Source: Nonomuraea helvata (GTDB taxonomy: Bacteria; Actinomycetota; Actinomycetes; Streptosporangiales; Streptosporangiaceae). From it: 64,000 nt of DNA. This document shows, piece by piece, positions 17,254-28,800 of this stretch (positions within the stretch are counted from its first letter, which is position 1; every line of letters begins with the position of its first letter). Made by a program: the position numbers and the translations under genes. The stretch lies in contig NZ_BAAAXV010000005.1 in NCBI RefSeq assembly GCF_039535785.1, positions 806,001 to 870,000 on the forward strand. The letters run 5' to 3'. The notes beneath the pieces are model-generated. The model worked only from the letters and a program-made list of their open reading frames with translations, was not told where the DNA came from and searched no databases.

Positions 17254-17703
17254 TCAAAGGGCGTGGATGGGCACGTGGCACCAGACCACGCGCTCTTCCC
17301 GCTCGGTGAGGTGCGTCCCCCAGGCGCCGCCGCAGATCGCGACAACGGTGGCGATGCCCATGCCGCCGGGCTGTCTCATGCGCGGGAGCCAGTCGTTCCA
17401 GTCGGCGGGGAGCGGCCTGCACGTCGGCTCGGACCCGGGATTGCCGGGATCTGTCACGACCAGGCGAACGCAGGACGGCTCCTGGTCCAGGCTCAGCCGC
17501 ACCCAGTCGCGGCCAGGGCCCTTGAGCGCGTGTTTGACGGCGTTGGTCACCAGCTCCGAGACGACGAGCTCGGTGTCGTACAGCGCCGGATGCGTCGCTC
17601 CCAGCCAGCCTCTGACGGCGAGTCTGGCGCGGTGAGGCGCGTACGGATCCTGGTGGAGCCTGGCGCGCCGGAGCCGTGTCGGGGCTGTCCCTCCTGACCG
17701 CAT
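17254..17703 (-). CDS. HATPase-type ATP-binding protein (anti-sigma regulatory kinase-like)
   Basis: 149 residues with the Bergerat fold of RsbW/SpoIIAB-like proteins: N-box ELVVSELVTNAVKHA, G1-like DPGNPGSEP and G2 GGMGIATVVAICGGAWG. In actinobacteria these stand-alone HATPase_c_2 proteins occur in very large numbers, often next to XRE/DUF397 pairs, and may bind or phosphorylate anti-sigma antagonists. Start ATG 17703 follows GAGGTG. It is convergent with the DUF418 gene, only five bases apart, and divergent from the XRE gene. The sequence lacks any kinase phosphorylation site by itself and its partner is not in view. Confidence 0.8.
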   Translation of the reverse strand: MRSGGTAPTRLRRARLHQDPYAPHRARLAVRGWLGATHPALYDTELVVSELVTNAVKHALKGPGRDWVRLSLDQEPSCVRLVVTDPGNPGSEPTCRPLPADWNDWLPRMRQPGGMGIATVVAICGGAWGTHLTEREERVVWCHVPIHAL

Positions 17704-17902
17704 GGAATCACCTCGAAGAGCGTTGAAACGGTCAGCGCAGCGGAGAATTGCCTGCGCCTAAAACTCCGGAGCCTCTGCACAGCATGGCGTCATGCCGTTA
17801 CTTTGTGTTGCGGGAAAAGGACTCCACTTTCCTCCAAGTGCCGCCGGCGGTGTGTGTGAGCTTTGTAGGGGGCGCCAGAGATGGAAGGCAAAAGGGCATG
17901 AT

Positions 17903-18730
17903 ATGACGGCAAACGGGCAGGAGTCCCGCCTACGCGCGCGAGCGGAGTATGGCGCACGAATGCGGAAATTCCGGACAAGTCATGGCCTGTCGCAGGAACG
18001 CCTTGCCGCAGCTCCCGGAGTCACCTACAGCGAGAGCCAGATCGGCGCCGTCGAGCGCGGCAAGCGCACGCCGAGCGAGGCTTTCACGGAGGAAATCGAG
18101 CGCGTTCTCGGGCTCAACGGCGAACTGAAGGAACTCCTGCCCGACATCCACACAGACCTGGGACCCGTATGGTTCAGGCCATGGCCGGGCATCGAGGCCG
18201 CGGCCCACACCATCCGGACGTCCGAGCCGTTGGTGATTCCCGGCCTTCTCCAGACGGAGGGATACGCCGAACAGGTTCTGCTCGGCGAGCCCGGCACCAC
18301 GCGAGAACAGGTGCACAAGGCCGTCAAGGTCCGGCTGAAGCGCCAGGCCGTGTTCGACGAGCCGAATCCGCCCATGTATTCGACCCTCATCGACGAGAGC
18401 GTGCTATTTCGACCCATCGGCGGGGCAGAGGTGATGCGCAAACAACTCGCACACCTGGTCACCGTCATGAAGCATCCGTGCATCACCGTACGCGTCGTCC
18501 CCCTGTCGGCGGGGATGACCACCGGTCTGCTGGGCGCGTTCGAAATCGCGCAGGTGGACGGCTCTCCCGATGCCGCCTATCTGGAGAGCGCGCTAACGGG
18601 TGAGGTGATCACGCACATCGACAAGGTCCGAGCCCTTGGGGTGCGGTGGGATGCGCTGAGCAGCATGGCGCATCCCGTGAACGTCAGCGAGAAAGTCATT
18701 CGCGAGATGATGGAGAGGTATGGAGACTGA
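17903..18730 (+). CDS. XRE-family regulator with DUF5753 domain
   Basis: 275 residues. An N-terminal helix-turn-helix (about residues 14-70; LRKFR-like start, LSQERLAAAPGVTYSESQIGAVERGKRTP) is followed by a DUF5753 domain (from GPVWFRPWPGIEAAAHTIRT to the end), the family found next to DUF397 genes. Such pairs are numerous in streptomycetes and relatives and include the BldB/WhiJ-type developmental regulators. The WhiJ-like architecture suggests DNA binding, regulated by the small DUF397 partner. The ATG at 17903 is chosen after AAAGGG; the frame is open further upstream but without a better site. Its end overlaps the start of the DUF397 gene by 11 bases. Confidence 0.9.
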   Translation: MTANGQESRLRARAEYGARMRKFRTSHGLSQERLAAAPGVTYSESQIGAVERGKRTPSEAFTEEIERVLGLNGELKELLPDIHTDLGPVWFRPWPGIEAAAHTIRTSEPLVIPGLLQTEGYAEQVLLGEPGTTREQVHKAVKVRLKRQAVFDEPNPPMYSTLIDESVLFRPIGGAEVMRKQLAHLVTVMKHPCITVRVVPLSAGMTTGLLGAFEIAQVDGSPDAAYLESALTGEVITHIDKVRALGVRWDALSSMAHPVNVSEKVIREMMERYGD

Positions 18731-18932
18731 CAACGAACTGCTCACGGCCGCCTGGCGCAAGGCCAGGGCATCGGGGAGCAACGGCGGCAGCTGCGTCGAG
18801 GTCGCACCCCTCAGCGGTGGACGCGTCGCCGTGAGAGACAGCAAGGACCGGGGCGGCCCCGCCCTCGTGTTCACGGCGGCGGAATGGGCTGCCTTCCAAG
18901 ACGGCATGGGCAAGGGCGAATTCACCTTCTAG
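18720..18932 (+). CDS. DUF397 domain protein, partner of the XRE/DUF5753 regulator
   Basis: A 70-residue protein with the DUF397 pattern: WRKARASGSNGGSCVEV near the start, VRDSKDRGGPALVFTAAEWAAF and a short tail GEFTF. It overlaps the end of the DUF5753 regulator gene, so the two are translationally coupled, the usual arrangement. Family members such as WhiJ partners are thought to modulate the DNA-binding protein. It may also work together with the HATPase protein on the other strand. The stop lies within a tandem-repeat tract and a strong terminator follows. Function beyond that is not known. Confidence 0.9.
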   Translation: METDNELLTAAWRKARASGSNGGSCVEVAPLSGGRVAVRDSKDRGGPALVFTAAEWAAFQDGMGKGEFTF

Positions 18933-18976
18933 CCGGACTTTCTGGCCGGATTTCCTGGCCGGATTTCCTGGCCGGA
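18931..18976 (+). repeat. 13-bp tandem repeats at the end of the DUF397 gene
   Basis: Two exact copies of GGCCGGATTTCCT (18944-18956 and 18957-18969) are flanked by degenerate copies on both sides (18931-18943 and 18970-18976). The DUF397 stop codon TAG (18930-18932) opens the first one. The units contain small palindromes. The purpose is unknown; it may be a slippage tract next to the terminator. Confidence 0.8.
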
Positions 18977-18985
18977 CGAGATGGG

Positions 18986-19021
18986 AAGAGAGGCTCGATC
19001 CGCGTTTTCCGAGCCTCTCTT
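18986..19021 (+). terminator. Strong rho-independent terminator after XRE-DUF397
   Basis: A perfect 12-base stem, AAGAGAGGCTCG (18986-18997) with CGAGCCTCTCTT (19010-19021), has a 12-base loop and is followed by TCTTCT. It ends the XRE-DUF397 operon. It may also work for the Cys-rich gene read from the other side, where AAGAGAGG is preceded by T/C-poor sequence, so the effect should be weaker. Confidence 0.85.
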
Positions 19022-19154
19022 TCTTCTCTGGACCAGGGAGGGAGGGTCTTCTGCGGCACCCAGCCGATTCGTTGACGCCTGCCCTTTTGGTCTTCCGACG
19101 CTCCAAGGTGGCAGGGTGATGGCCCAGGAAATGACACTGGGCCAGCGCGGAACA

Positions 19155-19880
19155 CTACTGATGGTGGGTCCTCGCGTACTCGTCTCTCCTGGCCTCGCAT
19201 TCGAGGACCGGCGATCCGCGCCTGCAGGCCTGGTAGACCGCCGTCGCGGGCACGCAGACATCCCCGCTGACAGTTACCCCCCAGGCATACCTGCAATATT
19301 CGTATTCGATGTTCCCCTCGACGCAGATTCTCCGCTTCGTCACCACGCCATTAGCGTCGGGGCCGCGGCAGTCGGCATAGATCGGAACGGCGTCCTTGCA
19401 GAGCAGCCCGGCCCCCCGGTAGACGCAGGCTTCGTATACCGCGGGCGACTCACACTGCCGATCCGTCTTTCCCGTGAACCGGCAGTTCAGATAGGTCTTG
19501 GCGACATCGTCGGCGCCCGTGACACACGGCTTCCTGCCTCTTCCGGCCACGTCGGCCTTGCGGCAGTCGGCGAGAAACGCCTTCAGGTCGCGGTCGAGGC
19601 CGGCGGCCCCTTTGCAGGCTTTCCCCTTGAAGCCGGACGACTTGCAGGACCGGTAGCCGGCCCGCGACACACCCGGCGCGTTCAGCGGCGCGCCGGCGGT
19701 CCGGGCCGGGGCCCTTTCCGCCGCGGCCCCGACGGTGACCCGCTGGTGAACCGGCGTGCCGGGCCCGGCGGGCGGGCTGGGCGTCGCGTAGAGAAACCCG
19801 ATGCCCAGCAGGGCGGCCATCAGCGCGATGCCGCCGTACAGCCCTGCCCGGATCCACGTGGAGCGTTGATTCCGCCTCAA
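19155..19880 (-). CDS. Membrane-tethered 14-cysteine protein, paralogue of the Rhs tail
   Basis: 241 residues. After a short basic start (RRNQRSTWIRAG), one transmembrane or uncleaved signal segment (GLYGGIALMAALLGIGFLYA) is followed by a Pro/Ala linker and a domain with 14 cysteines in pairs, of the form C-x8/9-C with Tyr or aromatic residues between. Each cysteine can be aligned in order with the first 14 of the 28 in the tail of the giant Rhs protein just upstream, including eight identical spacings (16, 9, 8, 8, 9, 9, 9 in the clearest stretch). The family is not one I recognise. I place the start at TTG 19880 after GGGAGG, since the ATG at 19922 lies inside the Rhs gene. It follows the Rhs stop by 14 bases, so it is in one operon. 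It could be an immunity-like partner, a tail duplicate or an adhesin subunit. Confidence 0.8.
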   Translation of the reverse strand: MRRNQRSTWIRAGLYGGIALMAALLGIGFLYATPSPPAGPGTPVHQRVTVGAAAERAPARTAGAPLNAPGVSRAGYRSCKSSGFKGKACKGAAGLDRDLKAFLADCRKADVAGRGRKPCVTGADDVAKTYLNCRFTGKTDRQCESPAVYEACVYRGAGLLCKDAVPIYADCRGPDANGVVTKRRICVEGNIEYEYCRYAWGVTVSGDVCVPATAVYQACRRGSPVLECEARRDEYARTHHQ

Positions 19881-19894
19881 TGAGAGCCTCCCAT

Positions 19895-22800
19895 TCAGGC
19901 AGGACGGATGGAGTCGGTACAAACGGAGCCTATATCGCTGGCGACGTCGGTACAGACGCGCTTGAGGATGAGCCCGGTGCCGGGGGAACTCAGGCGCGCC
20001 TTCTTCCAGGCGGCATTGACATCGGCGTCCTTGGTCACCGTGTTGATAATCTTGATCCCGTTCTCAATGAGTCCACAGACTGTGCCCGCCGCCGTCTCCG
20101 CCGGTTTGGCAATGGGTATGAAGGACAGGAAATCCTTCACCTGACAGACCCCGGGTGTCGTGAGATCGGACTTCTTGTAGATCTCCGATGTGAACCATGC
20201 CTGGACCGCCGAGTAGTACTTCTCGCACGTCTTGGATTTGTTCTTGGTGACGCAGGGCCTCTCGTAAGGGGTGGAGTCACAGAAGTCCGACTTGGGATTG
20301 GACATGCACCAGTAGATGCCGTCGGCCAGTTTTCCGCAATCGCCGACTCTCTTCGTCGCCTTGATGCAGTCCAGTTGGACGAGGCCGGCGGCGAAGCAGT
20401 CTCCGAGCGAGCCCTGAACCTTCAGGAAGCACCGGACCGTGTCATTCGCCACCTCCTTGCAGACGGAGTCAATCTGGTCGTAGCCGCTGCGAGAGCCCAG
20501 ATCCTTGAGGCCTCCCTTGTAGGAGCAGACCGCGTAGACCTCGCCCGCCACCATGCACTGAGGCTTGGAACCGTGGTTGCCGTCGATGCGGCACCGCTCA
20601 TAGGCTCCGGTCGCCCCGACGCAGGTGTCGTGCGCGTTGGTGTAGCGATGCATGCAGTCGACGTACTGTGGATTGCCTTCGATGCACACGAATCGGGAGA
20701 TCGACTTGTCCGACCGGCAGGCGTCGTATGCCTCGATGGAATTTTTGCAGAGGCTGCCTCCGCCCTGGGTGACGCAGGCTTGCTTGACTCCGTCGCCTTC
20801 GCAGGTACTCGACTTCGTGCCCTTCAGGCGGCAGGAAGTGTAAGCCGTCCCACCGTCCGAGCACGCATTCTCGTCGCTGAGACCCTTCTTGCAGTCGACG
20901 ATGAAACTCTTCGTCTCTTTGGAGATCTTCTTTTCCGCGTCACAGTTGAGCCCGTTCTTGTTTGAGAAGTTCTGCTTCTCGCAAGCCTTGTACTCCTTCT
21001 CCTTCTCCTTCTGGGTCTTCACCTTCGTCGTCGTCTTCGTCTTCGTCTTCGTTGTCGTCTTCGTCTTCGTCTTCGTCTTGGTCGCGTGCCCGTCCAGGTC
21101 CACCGAGGTCAGCGGGTTGTCATTGGCATAGGCGTAGCGGTTGAGTTGCACGCTGGGGTCGGGGGCCTGGCCGAGAGTGTCCCGGCTGACGAAACTGCCG
21201 GTGCTGGGCTGGTACCAGCGGGAGGCCATGTTCACCTTGCCCGTGTCCGGGTCGGTATAGCCGCCCTGGTAGCCCAGGTCGTGAGCCTGCCCGGTACGGG
21301 CAAGCACCTCGCCGAAGGGGTCATAGGCGACCGAATCGGCCAGGGACGTGCTACTTGCCCCGAAGGTGCCGATCAAGTCACCGCGCAGATCACAGAAGGC
21401 CAGCCGCCCTCCGGCCCCGTCCGACAATCCGAGTGTGCGGCCCAGCGCGTCGCGTCCGAAGATCGACTTAGCCACGCCGGTGTCTCCGTCGGTCACCGCC
21501 GTCAGGTTGTTGCTTATGCCGTCATAAGCCATCCGGGTGCTCTTGCCACCTCCGGTACGGCTCTCCACCCGGTCCAGGGCGTCATAGTCGTAGACGACGC
21601 CGTCGTCGTTGATCAACCGCTCGAAGGCGTCGAACTTGGTGCGGCGGACGATGCCGGCCGAGTCCTCGGCCAGGGTTCCACGGGCGGTGTAGGTGTAGGT
21701 GTGTCCGTCTCCCGAGGTCAGGCGGTTGCGCTCGTCGTAGGTGAAGGTCTTGTCGCCGGCCTTGACCCGGTTGCCCGCCGCATCCCACTCATAGCCGGTC
21801 TTGGTGCCGTCCGGCGCGGTCCAGGAGGTCAGTCGGTTGGACCAGTCGTAGGTGTAGGTGTTCTGTCCGGCGCCGCTCGTACCCGCGGTCGTCTTGGACG
21901 TCAGGTTGTCGTCCAGGTCGTAGCCGTACTCGACCGACGCGATGGGGCTTCCCGCCGAGGTGGTGAGCTGGTCCTTGGTCAGCCGGCTCAGCCCGTCGTA
22001 GCTGTAGCTGCGCCGCGCCCCGGACGTGCCGTAGGCCATCGAGGTCAGCCGCGAGTTCTTGTCGTAGCCATAGTCGATGGTCACCGCGCTGACCGGGTCG
22101 ACCGATTGGGTCAGCCGGTCGGCGTCGTCCCAGGTGAAGGTGGAGGTACCGGTCACGTCCACGCGCTGAGCCAACCGGCTGTTGGAGTCGTAGGCGTAGG
22201 AGCTGACATCCCCGCCCGCCCCACTGACCTTCAGCAGCAGCCCTCGGTCGTTGAGGGTGAAGCCCAGGTCGTTGGCGCTGGTCACCCGGCCCGCGAGGTC
22301 GTAGGCGAACGTCTTGGCCTCGGTAGCGGTCTCCGCGCCGGTGCCGGTCTGCTGGGTCAACCGGTTCAGCTCGTCGAAGACCCGGTCGATGCGCACCCCG
22401 CCGGGGAGCAGGGTGGTCACCGGATTGCTCCCGGCGTCGTAGACGGTGGTCCACGTACGGTCGGCCGCCTGCGGGTGCGCCGCAGTGCTCGGCTCGATCA
22501 CCGACTCGGTCAGGCCGAGACTGTTGTAGGTGGTGTAGGTGGCATTACCGCGCCCGTCAGTCGAGCGGGTCTGCGCCCCGGCGGCGTCGTAACCGAAGCT
22601 CGTGGTAATCGTCTCGGTCGCCGACACCGGCTCACGGCGCTCCACCAGCCGGTTGGCCGCGTCGAACACCTGCGTGGTGGTGTGCCCCTCGGCCGAGGTC
22701 TCGCTGACCAGGTTGTCGGCCGCGTCGTACCCGAACCGCAGAGTGCGCAGCACCGCGCCCTGCGCGTCCAGCTCCTGCGTCTGGATCTTCCGCCCGGCCA

Positions 22801-25800
22801 GGTCGAAAGCGGCCGTGCTGGACAGCCCCAGGGCATCGGTCGACTTGACCGGGCGCCCGGCCAGGTCGTACACGAACGTCGTGGTGTCGCCCAGCGCGTT
22901 CGTGTGCGAAGTCAGCGCGCCGGTGGCGTCGTAGGTCCGGGTGGAGCTGTCTCCGGTCGGCCGGGTGGTCTTGGTGACCTGGCCGGCGTCGTCGTACTCC
23001 ATCCGGGTGACATAGGTGGCCTGAGCCGGCCGGCGCTCGATCGTCGTCAGCGTGATCTGGCGGCCCAGGTCGTCGTAGGTGGACTCCGACCGGGCGCCGG
23101 TCGGGTCGACCGTCCACAACGCCTCGCCCAGCAGGTCGTAGCCGTAGCTCGACACCGCCGCCTTAGGCGCTCTGACCTGCACCTTCCTGCCCAGACCGTC
23201 GTAGACGAACGTGGTCTCCTGCCCTCTGGCGTCGGTGTTGCTGATCAGCTGGCCCGCCGCGTCATAGCGGGAGATGGTCTTCGGCGTGACCGACTGGCCG
23301 CCCGGCGGCGTGTAGGCCGGCATCGTCTGCTCGATCACTCGGCCGGCCCGGTCCATGACGCTGGTCACGACCCTGCCTTCGGCGTCGGCCCGGTGCGTCG
23401 GCTCCCCATAGGTGTTGTAACCGGTTCTCGTCACCGGCCGCTGGTTGACCGGGGCCGCACCCGCGTGCTCCACCGCCACCGGCGGCGACTGCACCTGCGT
23501 GGGCATCCTCAGGGCGTTATAGGTGATGTTGGTGGTGTACGCCGCCTGATCGGCGCCCGGCGCGTTACCCCGCGGATCCGTCGTCGCCGTGGTCAGGCCA
23601 CGGTCGTCCACGGTCACCGTGGTGATCAGATCCTCCCCGCCGTCGTTGTGCACCACCTCTCGGATCGGCTGATTGGCGGCGTTGTAGGCGTACTCGCTGA
23701 CCTCGGTGCGGTCCGAGCCCGCCGCGGTCCGGCTGATCTTGATCACGTTGCCGTTGGCGTCGTAGCTGTAGCTCGCGATCCGGTTGAGCTTGTCCGGATC
23801 CGTCGCGAGCCTGGTCAGCCGTCCCGCAGCGTCGTACGTGCCTGCCAGCCGCAGCGTGCCGCCATCGGTCGTCTCTTCCACGACATTGCCTGTCGCGTCA
23901 TACACCCGTGATCCCAGCACCACGTCTCGCTGTGTGGAGGATCCGTTGAGCCGCGCTCCCTTGGCGATTCTGCTCGCCGGCAGGTCGTCGCCGTAGTAGG
24001 TGTAGGCGGTGGTACGGCCCATCGCGTCGGTCTCCGAGGCCAGCCGACCGCCCAGGTCGTAGGCGTATGAGACCATCACCACGTCGGCCACCTGCTGCGG
24101 GTCCAGCGGGCTACCGGTCCACCCCTTCAACGTGCTCGTCGCCAGCTCCCCCCGCGCCGTGTAGCCGTAATGGAAGGTGGCGCCACGCTCATCGGTGAAA
24201 CTGACCTTCTGCCCCTTGTGGTCGTAGGCGAAGCGCTGCACGCCGCCCTCCGGACCGGTCACCGTCTCCAGCCGCCCGTAGGAGTCATAGTCGTAGGCGG
24301 TGGTCCTGGCCGCGTCGCCGCCGGTCAGGTCGGACAGCGTCTCGATCAGCGGCAATCCGTCCGGATCGTAGGTGCGAGTCCACTTCACCGTGTGCGTCAC
24401 GCCGCTGACTTCGTTCTTGACGCCCGTTCCCGTACGCGAGGTGTTCCTGCCGAGCGCGTCATAGGTGATCGTCGTGGCCAGCCCGTCCGGGAACGCCTTC
24501 GAGATCTCGGTCTCCTTGACCGCCCGGCCGAGCACGTCGTACTCCCGCGCGTACGTCAGCCCGGTCGCCGTGGCCTCCACGGCGACGTCCCCCGACGTGG
24601 TGTAGGCGTAGGTGACCTCGTTGCCGTTGTAGTCCTTGGCCGACTCCAGCAGTCCTGCCGGAGTGTTCCCTCCGCCCGCCGCCGGTTCCGTGCCGTCGGT
24701 GTAGGTCTTCACCGCCGAGCGGCCCTGCGGGAAGTCCGCGGTGGCCGGGGTGGTCTGCTTGATCTCCTCGCCATAGGTGTTGAACGTCCAGGACGTCTGG
24801 TACGTCTCGTCTGTCGGCGAGGCCGACCTGCCGTCCCGGTGTGCGATCTTCAGGTCGTTGCGAGCGTCGAAGGGATTCTCGGCATTCAGGAAATAGGCGA
24901 AGTATTCGGTGGAACAATTTCCGGCCGCCCGGCAGGTCTTCTTGGACAACATGTTGCCCCGGGCGTTGAACGCCATCTCCACCGCATTCCCGTTGGGGTC
25001 GTATTCCTTGGCCGGGAACCCTCCGATGTCATAGGTGTACTTCGTGGTCGCGCCGACCTGGTCGGTCACCGACACCTGCCGGTAGCCACGCTGCGCGTCG
25101 GCGACATACGTGACGACTCCGTCGTGCGGGTCGGTCACCGTCACAGTGGCGAAGGTCGAGATGGTGGTCTGCTTGGCGTACACCGGGTCCGACAGCTTCC
25201 ACGTGCCGCCGTGCGCGTCGGTGTGCGTCACCAGCCGGCCGCCGTCGGGGTTGTAGGCGTTGACCACCCCGACCCGGCCCGACGGCTGGGTCACCTTGGT
25301 CAGCTGCGGCTGCGGCTTCCCTGCCGCGAAGTGCCGCTGCACGGCCGCCGCGCCCAGCGGCTTGCCATAGATCGCGACCTCGTCGATGTCGCCGTTGAAC
25401 GGGAACAGCGCGCCGCTGCCAGTGGTGGATGGCCAGGCCGAGGAACTGTAGCCGGAGCCGATCCGGGTCTCCACCATGTCACCGTGCTGGATCTCCCCGG
25501 CCCGCGTGCCCGCCGCGACTCCGTCCAGGTACAGCGTCTGGGTGTGCTCCGCCGGCGCCGAGCTGGTGGCGGGCTTGGTCTCCACCGCCGACAGCACCAC
25601 ATGGTGCCAGGCTCCGTCGTTCACCGCCCCGGAGGAAGTGATCGGGGTCTGCGCGATGGTGGACAGGCCGGTGAAGAACTGGCCGCGCAGCTTGCCGTCG
25701 GTGCCGACATACACCACCGGTACGGACGCCGACGGCTGGTTGTCCGCCTTGTCCTGCATGCCGATGACCGTGCCGGAGGCGGCGGTCTTGAACCACGCCT

Positions 25801-28800
25801 CGACCGCAAGCTCCCCGCCCTGGCCGCTCACAGCGTTCCGCGGGAGCTGCACGAAGGTCGAGGTCGCCGCACCCTTGAAACGCATGGCGGTGTCCGGCGA
25901 TCCGGCCAGCGCACCCGGCACCTGGGTGCCGAGGTCGGCCGGGGTGGTCCCGTTCAGCTTGGCCTGCTCCTCGGTGATGTTCCAGCCCGCCGCGCTCGCG
26001 ACGGTGGTGCCGGTACGGGTCTCGGCCTCGTTCAGCCGGTAGTAGTACTCCGGCCGGTCGTCGGTGATCACGCTCTTGTACCGCGAGCTCGTCCCGTAGG
26101 TGTAGCCGGTGCAGTCCGTCGCCGAGGTCGGCGGGCACACCTTGACCAGCAGATCACCCTCATAGGTGTAGGTCCAGGTCAGCGGGTTGCCGTCCACCGG
26201 GTCGGTGGACACGCTCGCCACGTGGTTCCCTGACCAGGTGAACGTCAACGACCGGCCGCCCGTCGCGGTCACCTTGGCCAGCTTGCCATCGCTGCCCCGG
26301 GTCAGCTCCTGAGCCCGTCCCCGATGATCGGTGATCTTCGTAAGGAGCCCGGACGCGGCGAACCAGTAGGAGGTGGCCGACTTGTCCATCAATCGCCAGC
26401 CACCCGCCTGGTCGGCGGCCATCGTCGCGAACGTCCCCTGCGGAGGCGCATACGTGCCGTTGCCCGTGGGCGCGAACCGCAGCTGCTCACCGCCCGGGTA
26501 GGTCACCAGCAGGTTGCCTGTCGGCTCCGCCTCGATCCGCATGTCCCAGCGGGTTGTCCACCCGGCGCCGAACATGCCGTCGGTGCGCGGGTCCAGGCTG
26601 TTATAGGTACGGCTCACCGACAGCGGCGGCCCCACCACCGCCACTGAGGCATCGGTCGAGGTGTGCGCGAAGTTGCCCGAGGTGTGGTTGAACTCGCGGC
26701 CCTGTGTGCCGGCGGCCAGCAACCCATTGATGTTGCCCTGCTCCGGCACCGGGGTGAAGGTCCGCCACGAGGAGGTCACCGTGGTGTACGTCGTGGCCGC
26801 CTTGGCCATCCACGAGTACGTCTCGCCCCACTTCAACCGCTTGTCGTTGACCTGCCAGGCGCCTTCCGTGGTCCACTGTTCGGTCTGCTCCGCGGAGTCC
26901 TTACACCAGCGCCAGTTCGGTGCGCTGCCCGCGCAGATCTGGAACCAGTACTTGACCTCGCCCTTGTTGAAGGGCCGCGCGTTCGCCGACAGCACCGGCG
27001 TCAACGTGCCCACCTGGCTGTTGTTCTCCGGGGAGAACGACTCGAACGGCAGCGCCGCCACACTCGCGTACACCCAGTCAGACCACGGCCCCGACACTCC
27101 AGAGATGGTGGTGGCGCGTGCGCGCCAGCGGATGTGCCAGCCATCGGTTAGCTTGTCGGCCGGTACGGCGGTCCAGGCGTTGGTGCCGGAGACGTACTCC
27201 TTGTCCGAGGAGCCCGACCAGATCAGGCCCGTGCCCTCGTCGCCGGTGGCCGGGTCGTGCTCGACCTCGACATCGAGCTTGCTGGGCCGGTTCTCGGGAT
27301 CGGTCACCTTGGCGTACATCCACGGCGTCAGCGACTCGGCGGTCCACGAGGTCGTGCCGCGGATCGCCGGGTTCATCCCCAGGCCGTCGATGCTGGGCTT
27401 GCGGAGGTCCACGGTGCCGTTCTGCCAGGGGGACCATTCGCCTTCAGCGCCGGCGGTGGTGATGCCGCGTACCCGCCAGCGGACCTTCATCCCGTCCGAC
27501 AGTTTCCCTGCCGGGACCTGCACCCAGGCATTGCCGCCCGAGGCGTAGGAGGCGGTGCCCTTGCCGGACCAGATCAGACCCGTGCCCTGGGCGGGAGCAG
27601 CCGGGTCGTGCTCGATCTCGGCGCCCAGCACCAGCTTCGAACCACCGGCGTCGGTCACCTTCGCGTACAACCACGGTGTAGCCGAGGCGACCGTCCACGA
27701 GTCGGTGCCGCGGGTGGCGGGCACCGCACCCAGGCCGTTACCCGCCGTGCCGCTCACCGCGACGGTGGACGCCTGCCACTCCGTCCACGGGCCCACCACC
27801 CCATCGGAGGTGGACACCCGTACGCGCCAGCGGACCAGCCAGCCGTCCTTCAGCTTGCCCGCCGTCACCGCGGGGGTCTGCAGCCAGCACCTACTGGTGG
27901 TGTAACAGCCGGTGCTCGACAGGTCACCTGAGCCCGACCAGATCAGGCCCGTGCCCTGCGTGGTGACCGAAGGGTCGTGTTCGACCTGCGCCTCTAGGCG
28001 CAACGTTCGCGAATCGGGGTCGCCGCCGTAAGCGTAGAAGGTGGGCTGCGTCGAGGTCAGCGTCCACAACCCTGACGTCTGCTGTCCTGGGGAGCCCGTC
28101 GCCTCTGAGACCACGGGCTTGGAGGCGTCCACCCGTGTGGCCTGCCACTCCGACCACTGACTGGCCACTCCGTCGGCGGTGGACACCCGTACGCGCCAGC
28201 GGACCTGCCAGCCGTCCTTCAACTTGCCCGACGTCACCGCAGGCGTCTGCAACCAGCACCTACTGGTCGTGTAACAACCACTGCTCGACACCGTGCCAGT
28301 ACCGGACCAGATCAAACCTGAACCCTGGCCGGCGGCCGACGGATCGTGCTCGACCTGCGCCTCCAGACGCAACGGCCGCGAATCCGGGTCACCGCCATAG
28401 GCGTAGAAGCTCGGCTGCGTGGACGGCAACGTCCACAAACCCGCCACCTGCTGCCCCGGAGAGGCCAGCATCTCCGACACCACCGGCTTGGAGGCGTCCA
28501 CCCGCCCGGCCTGCCACTCCGACCACTGACTGGCCACCGCGCCGGACGTGGACACCCGTACGCGCCAGCGGACCAGCCAGCCGTCCTTCAACTTGCCCGA
28601 CGTCACCGCAGGCGTCTGCAACCAGCACCTACTGGTCGTGTAACAACCACTGCTCGACACCGTGCCAGTACCGGACCAGATCAAACCTGAACCCTGGCCG
28701 GCGGCCGACGGATCGTGCTCGACCTGCGCCTCCAGACGCAACGGCCGCGAATCCGGGTCACCGCCATAGGCGTAGAAACTCGGCTGCGTGGACGGCAACG

